Shown here: one piece after another, positions 52,665 to 62,008 of the stretch
Numbering within the stretch: position 1 is the stretch's first letter
Layout of the letters: every line of letters starts with the position of its first letter
From: JAMXLO01 sp963832895
Lineage (GTDB): Bacteria; Pseudomonadota; Alphaproteobacteria; Acetobacterales; Acetobacteraceae
Assembly: GCA_963832895.1 (NCBI GenBank)
Contig: CAWHVQ010000010.1
Span: 186,001 to 250,000, forward strand
Length of the DNA: 64,000 nt
Direction of reading: 5' to 3'
Position numbers and translations under genes: made by a program
Notes under the pieces: generated by a model
What the model saw: the letters and a program-made list of their open reading frames with translations, nothing else
Told to the model about the DNA's origin: nothing
Databases searched by the model: none

Positions 52665-53251
52665 AGCTCCGCGCGGCTGCCGTAGCCCCACAGCACGCCA
52701 ACCGCGCGCAACCCGTTGGCACGCGCACCGATCATGTCGTGCGAGCGGTCGCCGACCATGATGGTTTCGCTCAGCTCCAGGTTCTCGCGGTGCAGCACGG
52801 CGGCGATCAGCCTTGTCTTGTCGTCCAGATTGCCGCCCGGTTCAGTGCCATAAACGCCGCGTATCTCATCGGCGAATGTCAGCGCGCCGACCATGCGCGC
52901 GGCAAACACCGTGCGCTTCGAGGTGGCGACGAAGCACCGAGCGTCGGTCGACAGACGCCGCACCGCTTCCGCAATTCCTGGATAGACCGTCGCCATGTGC
53001 AACCCGATCTCGCCATAGTGGGCGCGATACGCCGCAATGCCCGCATCAACGCGATCATCGCCATAGCGTGCCAGGACGCGGGCGATCACCTGCGGCAGCG
53101 GCGGGCCAATGAACGGGGTGATGTCGAAGGCGGGATCAGGAGTGTGGCCGAGGGCTTGCAGCGCCGCCTCGCAACTCGCCGCGATGCCGGGCCGCGAATC
53201 GATCAGTGTCCCGTCGAGATCGAGCAGGACGGCGCGTCGCGGCGCGCTCAT
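52604..53251 (-). CDS. HAD-superfamily phosphatase (phosphoglycolate phosphatase-like)
   Basis: 215 residues. HAD motif I is LLDLDGTLIDS, motif II a VATSKRT, motif III the lysine of LDDKTRLIAAV, and motif IV VGDRSHDMIGA. The cap domain is helical, as in Gph/PGPase. It probably dephosphorylates a small metabolite. The 3' end overlaps the 3' end of the Hint gene by 61 bases on the opposite strand. Its ATG overlaps the stop of the nuclease fragment. Confidence 0.88.
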   Translation of the reverse strand: MSAPRRAVLLDLDGTLIDSRPGIAASCEAALQALGHTPDPAFDITPFIGPPLPQVIARVLARYGDDRVDAGIAAYRAHYGEIGLHMATVYPGIAEAVRRLSTDARCFVATSKRTVFAARMVGALTFADEIRGVYGTEPGGNLDDKTRLIAAVLHRENLELSETIMVGDRSHDMIGARANGLRAVGVLWGYGSRAELQAAGADLLLEAPRDLCDLE

Positions 53252-53403
53252 GCCGGTGCACCGCTTCGCTGGCGCGGCAGATCCAGCAGCAGCACCGGAT
53301 GGAGGATCAGCACGTCGTCATCATGGCGCAGGATCGCATCCATGATGCCGACGAGCCGCGGTCCGCCGCCGTGGCGGCGGATGTTCCAGGCGAGCAGCCG
53401 CAC
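53248..53403 (-). pseudogene. Truncated endonuclease/exonuclease/phosphatase N-terminal fragment
   Basis: A 51-codon frame from a GTG at 53403 encodes VRLLAWNIRRHGGGPRLVGI and ...HDDDVLIL, the first strand-helix-strand of the EEP fold, then diverges and stops. The remaining ~180 residues of a normal EEP enzyme are missing. Its TGA overlaps the HAD ATG (ATGA), so the remnant may still be translated as an upstream reading frame for the phosphatase gene. Confidence 0.6.
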
Positions 53404-53409
53404 GCAGGA

Positions 53410-54282
53410 TCAGTCGGTGACGTAGTCGCAGCGGAACCCGTTGCCCCAGCGCTTGATATGGCCGCGCGACGGCGACGGGAAGTGTGCGAAGCAGCACAGG
53501 GTGCTGGTGTCGCAGTAGGTCTCGAGGAACTTCCGCCGCGTATCCGCGCCCTGCTGCGGGTCATAGTCCACGCGCATCGCCAGCTCCGGATAGCGCGCCT
53601 GCAACGGCGTATGGATCAGGTCGCCGGTGATCACCGCATCCTTGCCGGCACGCCCGAGCGCCACCGCATAGTGGTCGATGGTATGGCCGGGCGTGGGCAG
53701 GAGAGCCACCGTGTCGTCCAGCGCATGATCGCTGGTGACCAGGTCGCAGCGCTTCGCCTCGACGATCGGGATCACGCTGTCAACGATCGGCGGCAGCGTG
53801 GTCTTGTCGTTCTCCGCCAGCCAGTAGTCGAGCTCGGTCTTGGAGAACAGGTAGCGGGCCTTCGGGAAGGTCGGCACCCAGCGGCCGTTCTCCAGCCTGG
53901 TGTTCCAGCCGACATGATCGACGTGGAGGTGGGTGCACATGACGAAGTCGATGTCGTTCACCGTCAGCTTGGCCGCCGCGAGGCCGCGCATGAACGCGTC
54001 ATCCTTCTTCTTGTGCCACAGCGGACGCGCCTCGCGGTCCTTGTCGTTGCCGATGCAACTATCGACCAGGATGTTGTGGCGCCCGGTCTGCACGATGTAG
54101 GACTGGAAGCACAGCACCAGGTTGTCCTGCGGATCCAGCGCCGCGGGCGCGAGCCAGGAGCGGTTCTCCGCCAGCACCTCGGACTTCAGCTGGGGCAGGA
54201 ACTCGAGCGCGGGGGTGAAACCGCATTCCATCTCGACGATCCGGTGGACCGTCATGTCGCCGACGCGGAATGTGTTGGCCAT
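53410..54282 (-). CDS. MBL-fold metallohydrolase
   Basis: 290 residues. The dinuclear metal motif is CTHLHVDHVGWN, with further ligands in TPGHTIDHY and VITGDLIH. Sequence around NILVDSCIGNDKDR is typical of lactonase-like or alkyl/aryl-ester-acting members. ATG at 54282 follows AAGGAGGAAACC. It is divergent from the TPP enzyme genes. Substrate unknown; the lactonase branch is one possibility. Confidence 0.87.
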   Translation of the reverse strand: MANTFRVGDMTVHRIVEMECGFTPALEFLPQLKSEVLAENRSWLAPAALDPQDNLVLCFQSYIVQTGRHNILVDSCIGNDKDREARPLWHKKKDDAFMRGLAAAKLTVNDIDFVMCTHLHVDHVGWNTRLENGRWVPTFPKARYLFSKTELDYWLAENDKTTLPPIVDSVIPIVEAKRCDLVTSDHALDDTVALLPTPGHTIDHYAVALGRAGKDAVITGDLIHTPLQARYPELAMRVDYDPQQGADTRRKFLETYCDTSTLCCFAHFPSPSRGHIKRWGNGFRCDYVTD

Positions 54283-54377
54283 GGTTTCCTCCTTGGGGCG
54301 GGCTCGCTTGGATGGTTCGTCGGGATGATGTTAGCTAGCCGCCTCGCCCGCGACAAATCCCTGCCTGGGAGGCTCCG

Positions 54378-54896
54378 ATGAACGACGCGACCACCGTGGC
54401 CCTGAGCCCGGAGACCGTGCTGCAGCACATGAAGCAGAACGCCGTCACCGACGTTGTCTGGCTGCCGGACAGCGAAACCAACTGGCTGTACGTGCTGATG
54501 CAGGCGGAGCCGTCGCTGCGGCTGATCGGCGTGACGCGGGAGGGGCACGCGTGCTCCATCGCCGCGGGTCTCCACGCTGGCGGGCGCAAGCCGCTGATCC
54601 TGATCCAGAACACCGGCATGATGGAGTCGGGCGATTCGATCCGCGGCTGGCTACTGGGGATGAACGTGCCGGTGGTGCTGATGGTCGGCTATCGCGGCTG
54701 GACGCGTCACGGCGTCAACACCGACACGGCCGCGACCTATACCGAGCGGTTCCTGATGGCGTTCGGCATCAACTACTACCTGGTGGAGAGCGACGCCGAT
54801 GCGCCGCGCATCTCGATCGCGTTCGAGGAAGCGCAGCGGACGCAGCGGCCGGTGGTGGTGCTGGTCGGCGACGAATACCACGGCTTCAACCGGTAG
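54378..54896 (+). CDS. TPP-dependent decarboxylase, alpha-type subunit (sulfopyruvate/phosphonopyruvate decarboxylase-like)
   Basis: 172 residues comprising only the PYR (pyrimidine-binding) half of a TPP enzyme. TREGHACSIAAGLHAGGRKP carries the catalytic Glu, and IQNTGMMESGDSIRG matches the ComD-like group. Start ATG 54378 has GGGAGGC upstream. It must pair with the PP-half encoded 11 bases downstream. The pathway product would be a sulfo-, phosphono- or plain oxo-acid aldehyde; the neighbours do not settle which. Confidence 0.85.
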   Translation: MNDATTVALSPETVLQHMKQNAVTDVVWLPDSETNWLYVLMQAEPSLRLIGVTREGHACSIAAGLHAGGRKPLILIQNTGMMESGDSIRGWLLGMNVPVVLMVGYRGWTRHGVNTDTAATYTERFLMAFGINYYLVESDADAPRISIAFEEAQRTQRPVVVLVGDEYHGFNR

Positions 54897-54907
54897 GGGC
54901 ACGCGTC

Positions 54908-55501
54908 ATGATGCACACGGCCGAACTGCTGAACGTGTTTGCCGAACATCGCGGCGACGCGATCGTCGTGCCGGGACGCGGCGGGCGCCATTGGGTGAAG
55001 CTCACCGCGCGCGAGACGCTCGACGTGCCACTCGGTGATCCGGCGATGGGCGGCCATGCCGGCTTCGCCCTCGGCCTGGCGCTGGCGCAGCCGCAACGCC
55101 GCGTCGTGCTGTTCGACTCGGAAGGCGATATCCTGATGAGTCTCGGCATGCTGGCGACGATAGCCGAGCAGGCGCCGGCTAATTTTTATCACTTTGTGCT
55201 CGACAATGAGTGCTATGCGACGACCGGCGGCCAACCGGTGCCGAACGCCAAGGCCGTCGCCTATGACGTGCTGGCGCGCGGTGCCGGCTACCCGAATGCC
55301 TTCGCCTTCGCCGAGCTTGCGGAATTCAGCCAGAACCTGCCGAAGATTATGGCACAGCCAGGACCGGTCTTCGTCGCGCTGAAGGTGCTGCCCGAAGTCG
55401 AGAACACGCCGATCGGCCGACGCTCGCGCTGGCAGACGCGCACGCGGGACAAGGTGCTGCAGGACCTGCGTGGAGAGCTGGGACTTGGGACAGCATCATG
55501 A
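54908..55501 (+). CDS. TPP-dependent decarboxylase, beta-type subunit
   Basis: 197 residues containing the PP (diphosphate-binding) half: GDPAMGGHAGFALGLALA, then the metal-binding DSEGDILMSLGMLATIAEQ and LDNECYATTGG. The start at 54908 (ATGATG) is chosen because the fold begins there; the frame is open further upstream through the alpha gene. Its stop overlaps the solute-binding protein start (ATGA). Alpha and beta together make one active site at their interface. Confidence 0.86.
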   Translation: MMHTAELLNVFAEHRGDAIVVPGRGGRHWVKLTARETLDVPLGDPAMGGHAGFALGLALAQPQRRVVLFDSEGDILMSLGMLATIAEQAPANFYHFVLDNECYATTGGQPVPNAKAVAYDVLARGAGYPNAFAFAELAEFSQNLPKIMAQPGPVFVALKVLPEVENTPIGRRSRWQTRTRDKVLQDLRGELGLGTAS

Positions 55502-57051
55502 CACATGTCACCCGTCGGGGCGTTCTGGCACTTGGCGGCGCGGCCGTGGTCGCGCGCAACGCACATGCCGAGAGTGGCAAGCGCTTCGTCACCGCCAACA
55601 ACAGCGGCTACGACACGCTCGATCCGCATGTCGTGTTCGACATCGGCCGCATCGGGTCACGGCTGAACATGTACGATTGCCTGGTGCGCTGGGTGGACAA
55701 TCCGCCCAAGCTGGCAATGTGGCTCGCCGACAAGATCGACATCGCACCTGATGGCGTCACCTATACGGTCGCGATGAAGCAGGGCGCGAAGTTCCACGAT
55801 GGCAGCCCGATCACCGCCGACGATGTGGTGTTCTCGATGGAGCGCATCCTGGCGATGAAGCAGGGTGCCTATGGTCTGTTCAAGGGCGTGATCGATCCGG
55901 GGAAGACCAAGGCGCTCGACGTGCACACCGTGCAGTTCACGCTCAACCAGCCGTATGCGGTGTTCGGTTCGACGCTATCCGAGCTCTGGGTGGTGAACAG
56001 CAAGCTGCTGCGCGAGCACGACAAGTCGGGCGACATGGGCGCCGCCTGGCTGACGCGCAATGAGGCAGGGTCCGGTGGCTTCAAACTGCGCCGCTACGAT
56101 CCGGCCATTGGCTTCCAGGCCGACCGGTTCGACGAGCACTTTGCGGGGTTCGGCAAATCCAACATCACGTCCACGGAGTTTCGCGTGGTGCTGGAGACCG
56201 CGAGCCGGGCACTGGGGCTGCAGAAGGGCGAGTTCAACACCACCGACGGCTATCTGCCGCAGGACCAGATCAAGCGGCTGCGCCAGGTGGACAGCGTGCA
56301 GATCCTGGAGGCGGATTCGCTGCGCACGATGTATTTCATCATTCACAACGCGCGGCCGCCGCTGAACGACGTGAACCTGCGCAAGGCGCTGTGCTACGCG
56401 TTCGACTATGACGGGTTCATCAACAACATCCTGAGCGGCTCGGTGACCCGTAATGCCGGCATCATTCCCGGCAATCTGTGGGGCGCGCCGAAGGATCTGC
56501 AGGGCTACAGCTTCGACCTCGTCAAGGCGAAGGAGCATCTGGCGATGGTGAAGGCACCGATGCGCCAGTTGGAGATCGGTGTGCTGGCGGGTTTCGACCA
56601 GAGCGAGGCGGCGGCGCAGCTTTTGCAGGCCGGTGCGGCGAAGATCGGCATCGACATCAGGCTGACCACCGAGCCCTGGCCGGTGATCTCCGGCAAGTTC
56701 GGCGACCCCGATAAGACCCACGACCTGGTGCCGCTGTGGCGCAGCGCATATTTCGCCGATCCGCACAACTGGACCGGCTATCTGTACAACAGCCGCAATA
56801 TCGGCGCGGGAAACTCGAGCTTCTACAAGAATGCGAAGTTCGACGAGCTGACGGACAAGGCTCTGGTGCTGACGAAGCAGGAAGATCGACAGCCGCTGTA
56901 CGAGGAGGCGTCGCGCATTCTCGTCGAGGATGCCGCAGGTTTGTTCATCTACAATACAAGGTGGTTCGGTCCGTTCACCAAGAACGTGCACGATGTGCGC
57001 TTCTGCCCGATCGGCGACGCGCAGGACATCCGCTGGATGAGCATGACGTAG
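55498..57051 (+). CDS. ABC transporter substrate-binding protein, family 5 (peptide/opine type)
   Basis: 517 residues. The N-terminus THVTRRGVLALGGAAVVARNAHA is a Tat-like signal. The SBP_bac_5 fold is shown by FVTANNSGYDTLDPH, MKQGAKFHDGSPITADDVVFSMERI and FNTTDGYLPQDQI. It is translationally coupled to the TPP-enzyme genes and converges with the Dpp-type ATPase genes, which are its likely transporter partners on the opposite strand. Confidence 0.9.
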   Translation: MTHVTRRGVLALGGAAVVARNAHAESGKRFVTANNSGYDTLDPHVVFDIGRIGSRLNMYDCLVRWVDNPPKLAMWLADKIDIAPDGVTYTVAMKQGAKFHDGSPITADDVVFSMERILAMKQGAYGLFKGVIDPGKTKALDVHTVQFTLNQPYAVFGSTLSELWVVNSKLLREHDKSGDMGAAWLTRNEAGSGGFKLRRYDPAIGFQADRFDEHFAGFGKSNITSTEFRVVLETASRALGLQKGEFNTTDGYLPQDQIKRLRQVDSVQILEADSLRTMYFIIHNARPPLNDVNLRKALCYAFDYDGFINNILSGSVTRNAGIIPGNLWGAPKDLQGYSFDLVKAKEHLAMVKAPMRQLEIGVLAGFDQSEAAAQLLQAGAAKIGIDIRLTTEPWPVISGKFGDPDKTHDLVPLWRSAYFADPHNWTGYLYNSRNIGAGNSSFYKNAKFDELTDKALVLTKQEDRQPLYEEASRILVEDAAGLFIYNTRWFGPFTKNVHDVRFCPIGDAQDIRWMSMT

Positions 57052-57072
57052 CGACCATGTGGGCGCGGGGGA

Positions 57073-58035
57073 TTAGGCGAAGTGACACGCGGCCAGCCTG
57101 CCGTTGTCCAACGCCCGCAACTCCGGCTCCTCCGCCTCGCATCGCACTTCGGCGCGGGGACAGCGAGTACGGAAACGGCAGCCGCCTGGCAGATTGCCCG
57201 GGCTCGGCGGTTCCCCCGTAAGCAGAAAGTCATCGGTCACGCGCCGGCCGCCGACCACCGGCACCGCGGCCAGCAGCGATTGCGTGTAAGGATGGCGCGG
57301 GGCGGTGAACACCCTCTCGGTATCACCCAACTCCACCACCTGGCCGAGATACATCACGGCGATGCGCCGCGATATCAGACGCACCACCGCGAGATCATGG
57401 CTGATGAACACATAGGTCAGATCGAACTGTTCGCGCAGCTCAAGGAACAGCCGCAACACCGTCGCCTGCACCGACACGTCGAGCCCGGACGTCGGCTCGT
57501 CGAGGATCACCAGGCTCGGCCGCAGCATAAGGATGCGCGCCAGCCCGACGCGGCGCTGCTGTCCACCGCTGATCTCGTGCGGATAGAGATCGAGATGCGA
57601 CTCCGGCAATCCGACCGCCGCCAGCACGTTGCGCACCCGTTCCCGCCGTTGGCTGGCCGACAGTTCGGTGTGAATAACCAGCGGCTCTTCGAGTGCGCGG
57701 CCGATCTTCCAATGCGGATCGAGCGACGCTCCGGGATCCTGGTAGCAGTATTGCAAGGTCCGCCGCAGCGCCCTGCCTTCACGCGGTGACAGCGTACCGA
57801 CCTCATTGCCCTCGAACAGGATGTCGCCGCTGCTCGCTCGATGAATTCCGACAATCGTCTTGCCCAGCGTGGTCTTGCCGCAACCTGACTCGCCGACGAC
57901 GCCGAGGATGTCGCCACGCGGCACCGAAAGGGTTACGCCATCGACCGCGCGGAGCCATCCTGTGCGGCGCCCCCATGCGTCGCGGGTCGGGAACTGCGTG
58001 TGCACGTCCCGCAGCACGAGCAACGCATCGCTCAT
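57073..58035 (-). CDS. Oligopeptide-type ABC transporter ATP-binding protein (DppF-like)
   Basis: 320 residues from the ATG at 58035, which overlaps the stop of the DppD-like gene (ATGA). Walker A GESGCGKTTLG, signature ISGGQQRRVGLARIL and Walker B LVILDEPTSGLDVS are intact. The C-terminal oligopeptide/dipeptide extension GCRFRTRCPRAEVRC supplies the family's cysteine cluster. It is last in the transporter operon. Confidence 0.92.
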   Translation of the reverse strand: MSDALLVLRDVHTQFPTRDAWGRRTGWLRAVDGVTLSVPRGDILGVVGESGCGKTTLGKTIVGIHRASSGDILFEGNEVGTLSPREGRALRRTLQYCYQDPGASLDPHWKIGRALEEPLVIHTELSASQRRERVRNVLAAVGLPESHLDLYPHEISGGQQRRVGLARILMLRPSLVILDEPTSGLDVSVQATVLRLFLELREQFDLTYVFISHDLAVVRLISRRIAVMYLGQVVELGDTERVFTAPRHPYTQSLLAAVPVVGGRRVTDDFLLTGEPPSPGNLPGGCRFRTRCPRAEVRCEAEEPELRALDNGRLAACHFA

Positions 58036-59045
58036 GCGGCGACGATGGCCTCGATATGCGGATGATGACACCGCACCTGATGCGCGGGCTCCGGTTCCTG
58101 CGCCACCGGATGCGCGTCGCGACACGCATCGCTGGCGCTTGGACAGCGCGGATGAAAGCGGCAGCCGTTCGGCGGCGTGATCAGGTTCGGCACATCGCCG
58201 GCAATGCCCCGGAGCGGCGAACCACTCGACGGCAGGCTGTCCAGCAGCAGAAGCGTGTAAGGCACCATCGGCGCACGGAAGAAGTCGGCGATCGGTGCAG
58301 TCTCGAGTTCCTGGCCGGCATACATCACTGTGACACGATCGCAGATCTCCCATGCCGTGCCGAGATCGTGCGTGGCGAACAATACCGACACGCCACGTTC
58401 GGTCGCCAGCCCACGCAGCAGCTTCAAGATCTGCGCCTGGATCGTCACGTCGAGCGCCGTCGTCGGTTCGTCGGCGATCACCAGTTTGGGCTCAGGCAAC
58501 AGCGCCATGGCAATCATCACACGCTGGCGCTGCCCGCCCGACAACTCATGCGGATACTTGCGCAGCAGCCGCTCCGGATCGGGAAGCTGCACGGCCCGCA
58601 ACAGCGCGAGTGCCCGTTCCCGATCGCTGCGGCGACGCAGTCGCGAATAGAACTGCTCGCCGGCACGACGATCCGGTGACTTCCAGCGCATCAGCTCCAT
58701 GATCTGATCGCCGACCGTGAACAGCGGGCTGAATGAACTGTAGGAATCTTGCGGCACAAAGGTGATCGCCCGGCCACGAACCCGTCCGGCCAGCAGAGCG
58801 GGATCCAGCTTCAGCAGATCCTGCCCATCGAACATCAACGTGCCGCCGTGAACATTCGCGTTGGCCGGCAGCGCACCGAGGATCGCTCGCGCCAGCGTTG
58901 TCTTGCCGCAGCCGGACTCTCCCACCAGTCCCATGATCTCGCCCGGCGCCAGCGACACGCTTACCGCGTCGAGCACGCGCGCCATGCCACCCTCGGTGAC
59001 GAACGACACCGACAGTTCGCGCACCGAGAGAAGGTCAGCGCGCAC
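58032..59045 (-). CDS. Oligopeptide-type ABC transporter ATP-binding protein (DppD-like)
   Basis: 337 residues from the GTG at 59045, overlapping the permease stop by eleven bases; a longer form to 59093 is open but without similarity, and no strong ribosome site distinguishes them. Walker A GESGCGKTTLA, signature LSGGQRQRVMIAMAL, Walker B LVIADEPTTALDV and the C-terminal GCRFHPRCPSASDAC motif are present. Confidence 0.9.
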   Translation of the reverse strand: MRADLLSVRELSVSFVTEGGMARVLDAVSVSLAPGEIMGLVGESGCGKTTLARAILGALPANANVHGGTLMFDGQDLLKLDPALLAGRVRGRAITFVPQDSYSSFSPLFTVGDQIMELMRWKSPDRRAGEQFYSRLRRRSDRERALALLRAVQLPDPERLLRKYPHELSGGQRQRVMIAMALLPEPKLVIADEPTTALDVTIQAQILKLLRGLATERGVSVLFATHDLGTAWEICDRVTVMYAGQELETAPIADFFRAPMVPYTLLLLDSLPSSGSPLRGIAGDVPNLITPPNGCRFHPRCPSASDACRDAHPVAQEPEPAHQVRCHHPHIEAIVAA

Positions 59046-59883
59046 TGGCGTCGCGTCGCAAACGCGGGTCCAGGACGTCGCGCAACCCATCACCGAGCAG
59101 ATTGAAGCCCATCACCACCAGCAGGATCGCCGCACCGGGTGCCGCGGCGTACCACCAGGCCTGCGGCAGAAACTCACGGCTTTCGGCGATCATGCGACCC
59201 CACTCCGGGGTCGGCGGCGGCGGACCGAGGCCGAGAAAGCCCAGTGCGGCGGCGACCAGGATCGTGCCGCCCATGCCGATCGTTGTCCGCACGATCACGG
59301 ACGACGCTATCGACGGCAGGACATGCAGCACCATCACACGCAAGGGCGAGGCGCCGAGTGCGATCGCCGCCTCGATGAACACCTCGTTCTTGACGCTGCG
59401 CGTCTCGGCGTAGACCAGTCGTGCCCAGAACGGCCAATACGTGACGGAGAGCGCGAGAATCACGTTCTGGATCGCCGGCCCCAGTGTCTGCGCGATGGCG
59501 ATCGCGAGCACGATCTGCGGCACCGCGAGGAAGATGTCCGAGACGCGCATCAGCAGGTCGCTGATGCGGTTGTTGTAGTAGCCGGCGACCAGACCCACCG
59601 GCACGCCGATCAGAACCGCCGCCGACGTGGCAACCACCGCGATCAGGATGGTCAGGCGCGCACCGAACAGCAGCCGGCTGTATATGTCACCGCCCATACG
59701 ATCGGTGCCGAACCAGTAGGTGCCGTCTGGCGGCAGCAGCCGATGCGGCGGATCGTAGTTGGTGACGTCCTGCGGGAAGGTGGATAGCGGGTACGCGAAC
59801 ACCGCCGCCAGTATCAGGAGGGCGATGATGATGAGACCGAGTAGTGCGGCACGGTCGCGGATCAGGCGGCGCAGCGTGTTCAT
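59035..59883 (-). CDS. Oligopeptide-type ABC transporter permease (DppC-like)
   Basis: 282 residues from the ATG at 59883. N-terminal membrane segment (about 13-32), a GTDRMGGDIYSRLLFGAR family motif and the coupling loop EAAIALGASPLRVMVLHVLP are present. It pairs with the DppB-like permease, 91 bases upstream across a palindromic element. Confidence 0.9.
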   Translation of the reverse strand: MNTLRRLIRDRAALLGLIIIALLILAAVFAYPLSTFPQDVTNYDPPHRLLPPDGTYWFGTDRMGGDIYSRLLFGARLTILIAVVATSAAVLIGVPVGLVAGYYNNRISDLLMRVSDIFLAVPQIVLAIAIAQTLGPAIQNVILALSVTYWPFWARLVYAETRSVKNEVFIEAAIALGASPLRVMVLHVLPSIASSVIVRTTIGMGGTILVAAALGFLGLGPPPPTPEWGRMIAESREFLPQAWWYAAAPGAAILLVVMGFNLLGDGLRDVLDPRLRRDASAR

Positions 59884-59901
59884 GGGTTGCGGGCGGCGCT
59901 G

Positions 59902-59934
59902 CTCCCCTTGCGGGAGGGGGCTGGGGGGAGGGGG
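59902..59934. repeat. REP-like GC-rich palindrome between dppB- and dppC-like genes
   Basis: ctccccttgcgggaggggg followed by ctggggggaggggg gives a short stem-loop with a G-tract tail. Similar sequences recur between genes in many GC-rich genomes. Here it lies upstream of the DppC-like start and could tune message stability within the operon. Confidence 0.5.
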
Positions 59935-59974
59935 CGAATCCCGATCCGAACCCATTTGCCGTTTGGCACCGGCG

Positions 59975-60976
59975 TCATCGGCCGCGTGGATCCAGCACAC
60001 CCTGAGCGACGTCGACGGTAAGGTTCACCAGGATGAACACCGCCCCGACGAACAGCGTGAAGCCCATGATTGCGTTGTAATCCGATTGCAGGATCGAGTG
60101 CACAGCGAAACTGCCAAGGCCGGGCCAGTCGAACACCGCCTCCACGACAACAGCGTTGGCGATCAACGTGCCGAAGATCAGGCCGATCTGCGTCAGCGTG
60201 CCGATCAGGGCACTGCGCAGAATGTATTTCCATACGACGCGCCGACGCGGAATGCCCATCGCCGTCTGATAGAACACGAAGTTGGACGACATCACGTTGA
60301 GCACGCCGGCCCGGGTGAACCGAACGATCGTCGCCATCGCGGGCAGCGCGAGTGTCGCCACCGGCAACGCGAGATACCGGAGTGCCTGGCCCAACGTCTG
60401 CCAATCGCCGCGCAGCAGCGCGTCCAGCGTATAGAAGCCAGTGATCGGATCTGGACCCCAGCCATCGATGCGGCCCTGCACCGGCGTCAGCCCGAGCCAC
60501 ATCGAGAACAGCAGCTGCAGCAGGATCGCCAGCCAGAACGCGGCCATCGCAAGCCCGCTGATGGTGACGATGCGGACCACGTGGTCGAGCAGAGAATTGC
60601 GCGACAGTGCCGCCACCACGCCGAGCGGTACGCCGATGGCGATGGCGAGCGTGATCGCGTAGAGCGCCAGCTCGAACGTTGCCGGCACACGCTCCACGAG
60701 ATCCTCGGCAACCGGGCGCTGGGTAAACAGACTGGTGCCCATATTGCCGGTCGCGACGTCCCTCACATAGCGCACAAACTGCCAGGGCAACGGCAGATCG
60801 AGACCGTATTGGTGGCGCAGCGCCGCAACCTGCTCGGGTGGCGCATTCTCGCCCGCCATCACGCGCGCCGGATCCGATGGCACGACGTGAGAGATTGCGA
60901 ACACGACCAGCACCAGGCCGAACAATGTCGGCGGCATCCAGACAATCCGCCGCGCCACCATGGCGAGATGCCGCAT
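59975..60976 (-). CDS. Oligopeptide-type ABC transporter permease (DppB-like)
   Basis: 333 residues, six membrane segments. The N-terminal RRIVWMPPTLFGLVLVVFAI and QYGLDLPLPWQFVRYV stretches are family hallmarks, and the coupling loop is YQTAMGIPRRRVVWKYILR. With the DppC-like permease and two ATPases it forms a complete transporter. It starts 17 bases after the aldo/keto reductase stop. Confidence 0.9.
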   Translation of the reverse strand: MRHLAMVARRIVWMPPTLFGLVLVVFAISHVVPSDPARVMAGENAPPEQVAALRHQYGLDLPLPWQFVRYVRDVATGNMGTSLFTQRPVAEDLVERVPATFELALYAITLAIAIGVPLGVVAALSRNSLLDHVVRIVTISGLAMAAFWLAILLQLLFSMWLGLTPVQGRIDGWGPDPITGFYTLDALLRGDWQTLGQALRYLALPVATLALPAMATIVRFTRAGVLNVMSSNFVFYQTAMGIPRRRVVWKYILRSALIGTLTQIGLIFGTLIANAVVVEAVFDWPGLGSFAVHSILQSDYNAIMGFTLFVGAVFILVNLTVDVAQGVLDPRGR

Positions 60977-60993
60977 GGCGCGGCGTCAGGCCG

Positions 60994-61989
60994 TCATCGC
61001 GCCTCGCCGGCAAAGCCGCGCTGCAACGCGGCCAGGCTATCCAGCGCTGCCTGCGACAGCGGGCCTTTGTTCACCGCTGACAGGGCCTGCTCGAATTCGG
61101 CGGGCGTTGCCATGCCGACCAGGATCGTGCCCATCGCCTTGTGCGTGATCGCGAACCGCACCGCGGCCTCCGCAAGACTGGCGGCGTGTCCCTGCTGGAC
61201 CAGCGGCAGCAGCCGCGGTGCACGCTGCATATCCAGGTTGTACGAGTTGGCGGAACCGATCGGATCGGGCGGCGGGCTGGCGATCGGATGGCGCTCCACC
61301 ACGCCACTCAATGCGCCTCCCGCCAGCACGCGGATGCCGACCACTCCGACACCGGCTGCCTGCGTGTGATCGAACATCCTGCCGTAGTCCTGCGCTGGAT
61401 AGCCGATCGGCAGCGCTTCGCCCGCACTCGGATTGAGCATGTTGTAGCTGACCTGCGCCGAGGCGAAGGCACGAGAATCGATCACCTGATGGAGCGCCTG
61501 CGTGTCGCCCACCGCGGTGATGCCAGGGAACCGCAGCTTGCCCTGATCGCGCAGCCTCTCGAATGCCGGTGCGACCTCCTCCAGCACGATCCTCGCCGAC
61601 AGCGATTCACCGCCGCCACTCGTCGTTATCGCGTTGTGCAGATGGAAGATGTCGACCTGCTCGCGCCCCATGCGCTTCAGGCTTGCCTCGAGCGACTCGA
61701 CCACAGCCTCGGCGATGCGGCCAAACGATGCGGACGGGATGCGAACCTTGGTGCCGACCACCACATCCGGCTTCAGCTTCGCCAGCACGCGACCCAGGTT
61801 CTTTTCCGACTCACCGTTGCCGTACATTGCCGCGGTGTCGAAGTAGTTTACCCCGGCCTCGAGCGCGCGTGCCACAGTGCGTTCCTGATCCGCCGGCGCG
61901 CCGCGCACCATCAGGCCACCCACCGCGCCGCAGCCAAAGCCCAGGATCGAGACCTGCAGTCCCGTCCGTCCGAATGTCCGCATTTCCAT
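60994..61989 (-). CDS. Aldo/keto reductase
   Basis: 331 residues. The catalytic tetrad positions appear in FDTAAMYGNGESEKNLG (Asp, Tyr), VVVGTKVR (Lys) and HLHN (His). The C-terminal cofactor motif TILVGMATPAEFEQAL is present. The ATG at 61989 has GGAGG at proper distance; the GTG at 61995 is too close to that site. It reduces an aldehyde or ketone with NADPH. Confidence 0.9.
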   Translation of the reverse strand: MEMRTFGRTGLQVSILGFGCGAVGGLMVRGAPADQERTVARALEAGVNYFDTAAMYGNGESEKNLGRVLAKLKPDVVVGTKVRIPSASFGRIAEAVVESLEASLKRMGREQVDIFHLHNAITTSGGGESLSARIVLEEVAPAFERLRDQGKLRFPGITAVGDTQALHQVIDSRAFASAQVSYNMLNPSAGEALPIGYPAQDYGRMFDHTQAAGVGVVGIRVLAGGALSGVVERHPIASPPPDPIGSANSYNLDMQRAPRLLPLVQQGHAASLAEAAVRFAITHKAMGTILVGMATPAEFEQALSAVNKGPLSQAALDSLAALQRGFAGEAR

Positions 61990-62008
61990 TGTCACATCCT
62001 CCCCGTCG

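Noticed and set aside
53206..54381. Plus-strand open frame of 391 codons across the MBL hydrolase gene
   Set aside because: Antisense shadow of a complete MBL protein with its metal-binding motif; the translation resembles no protein family.
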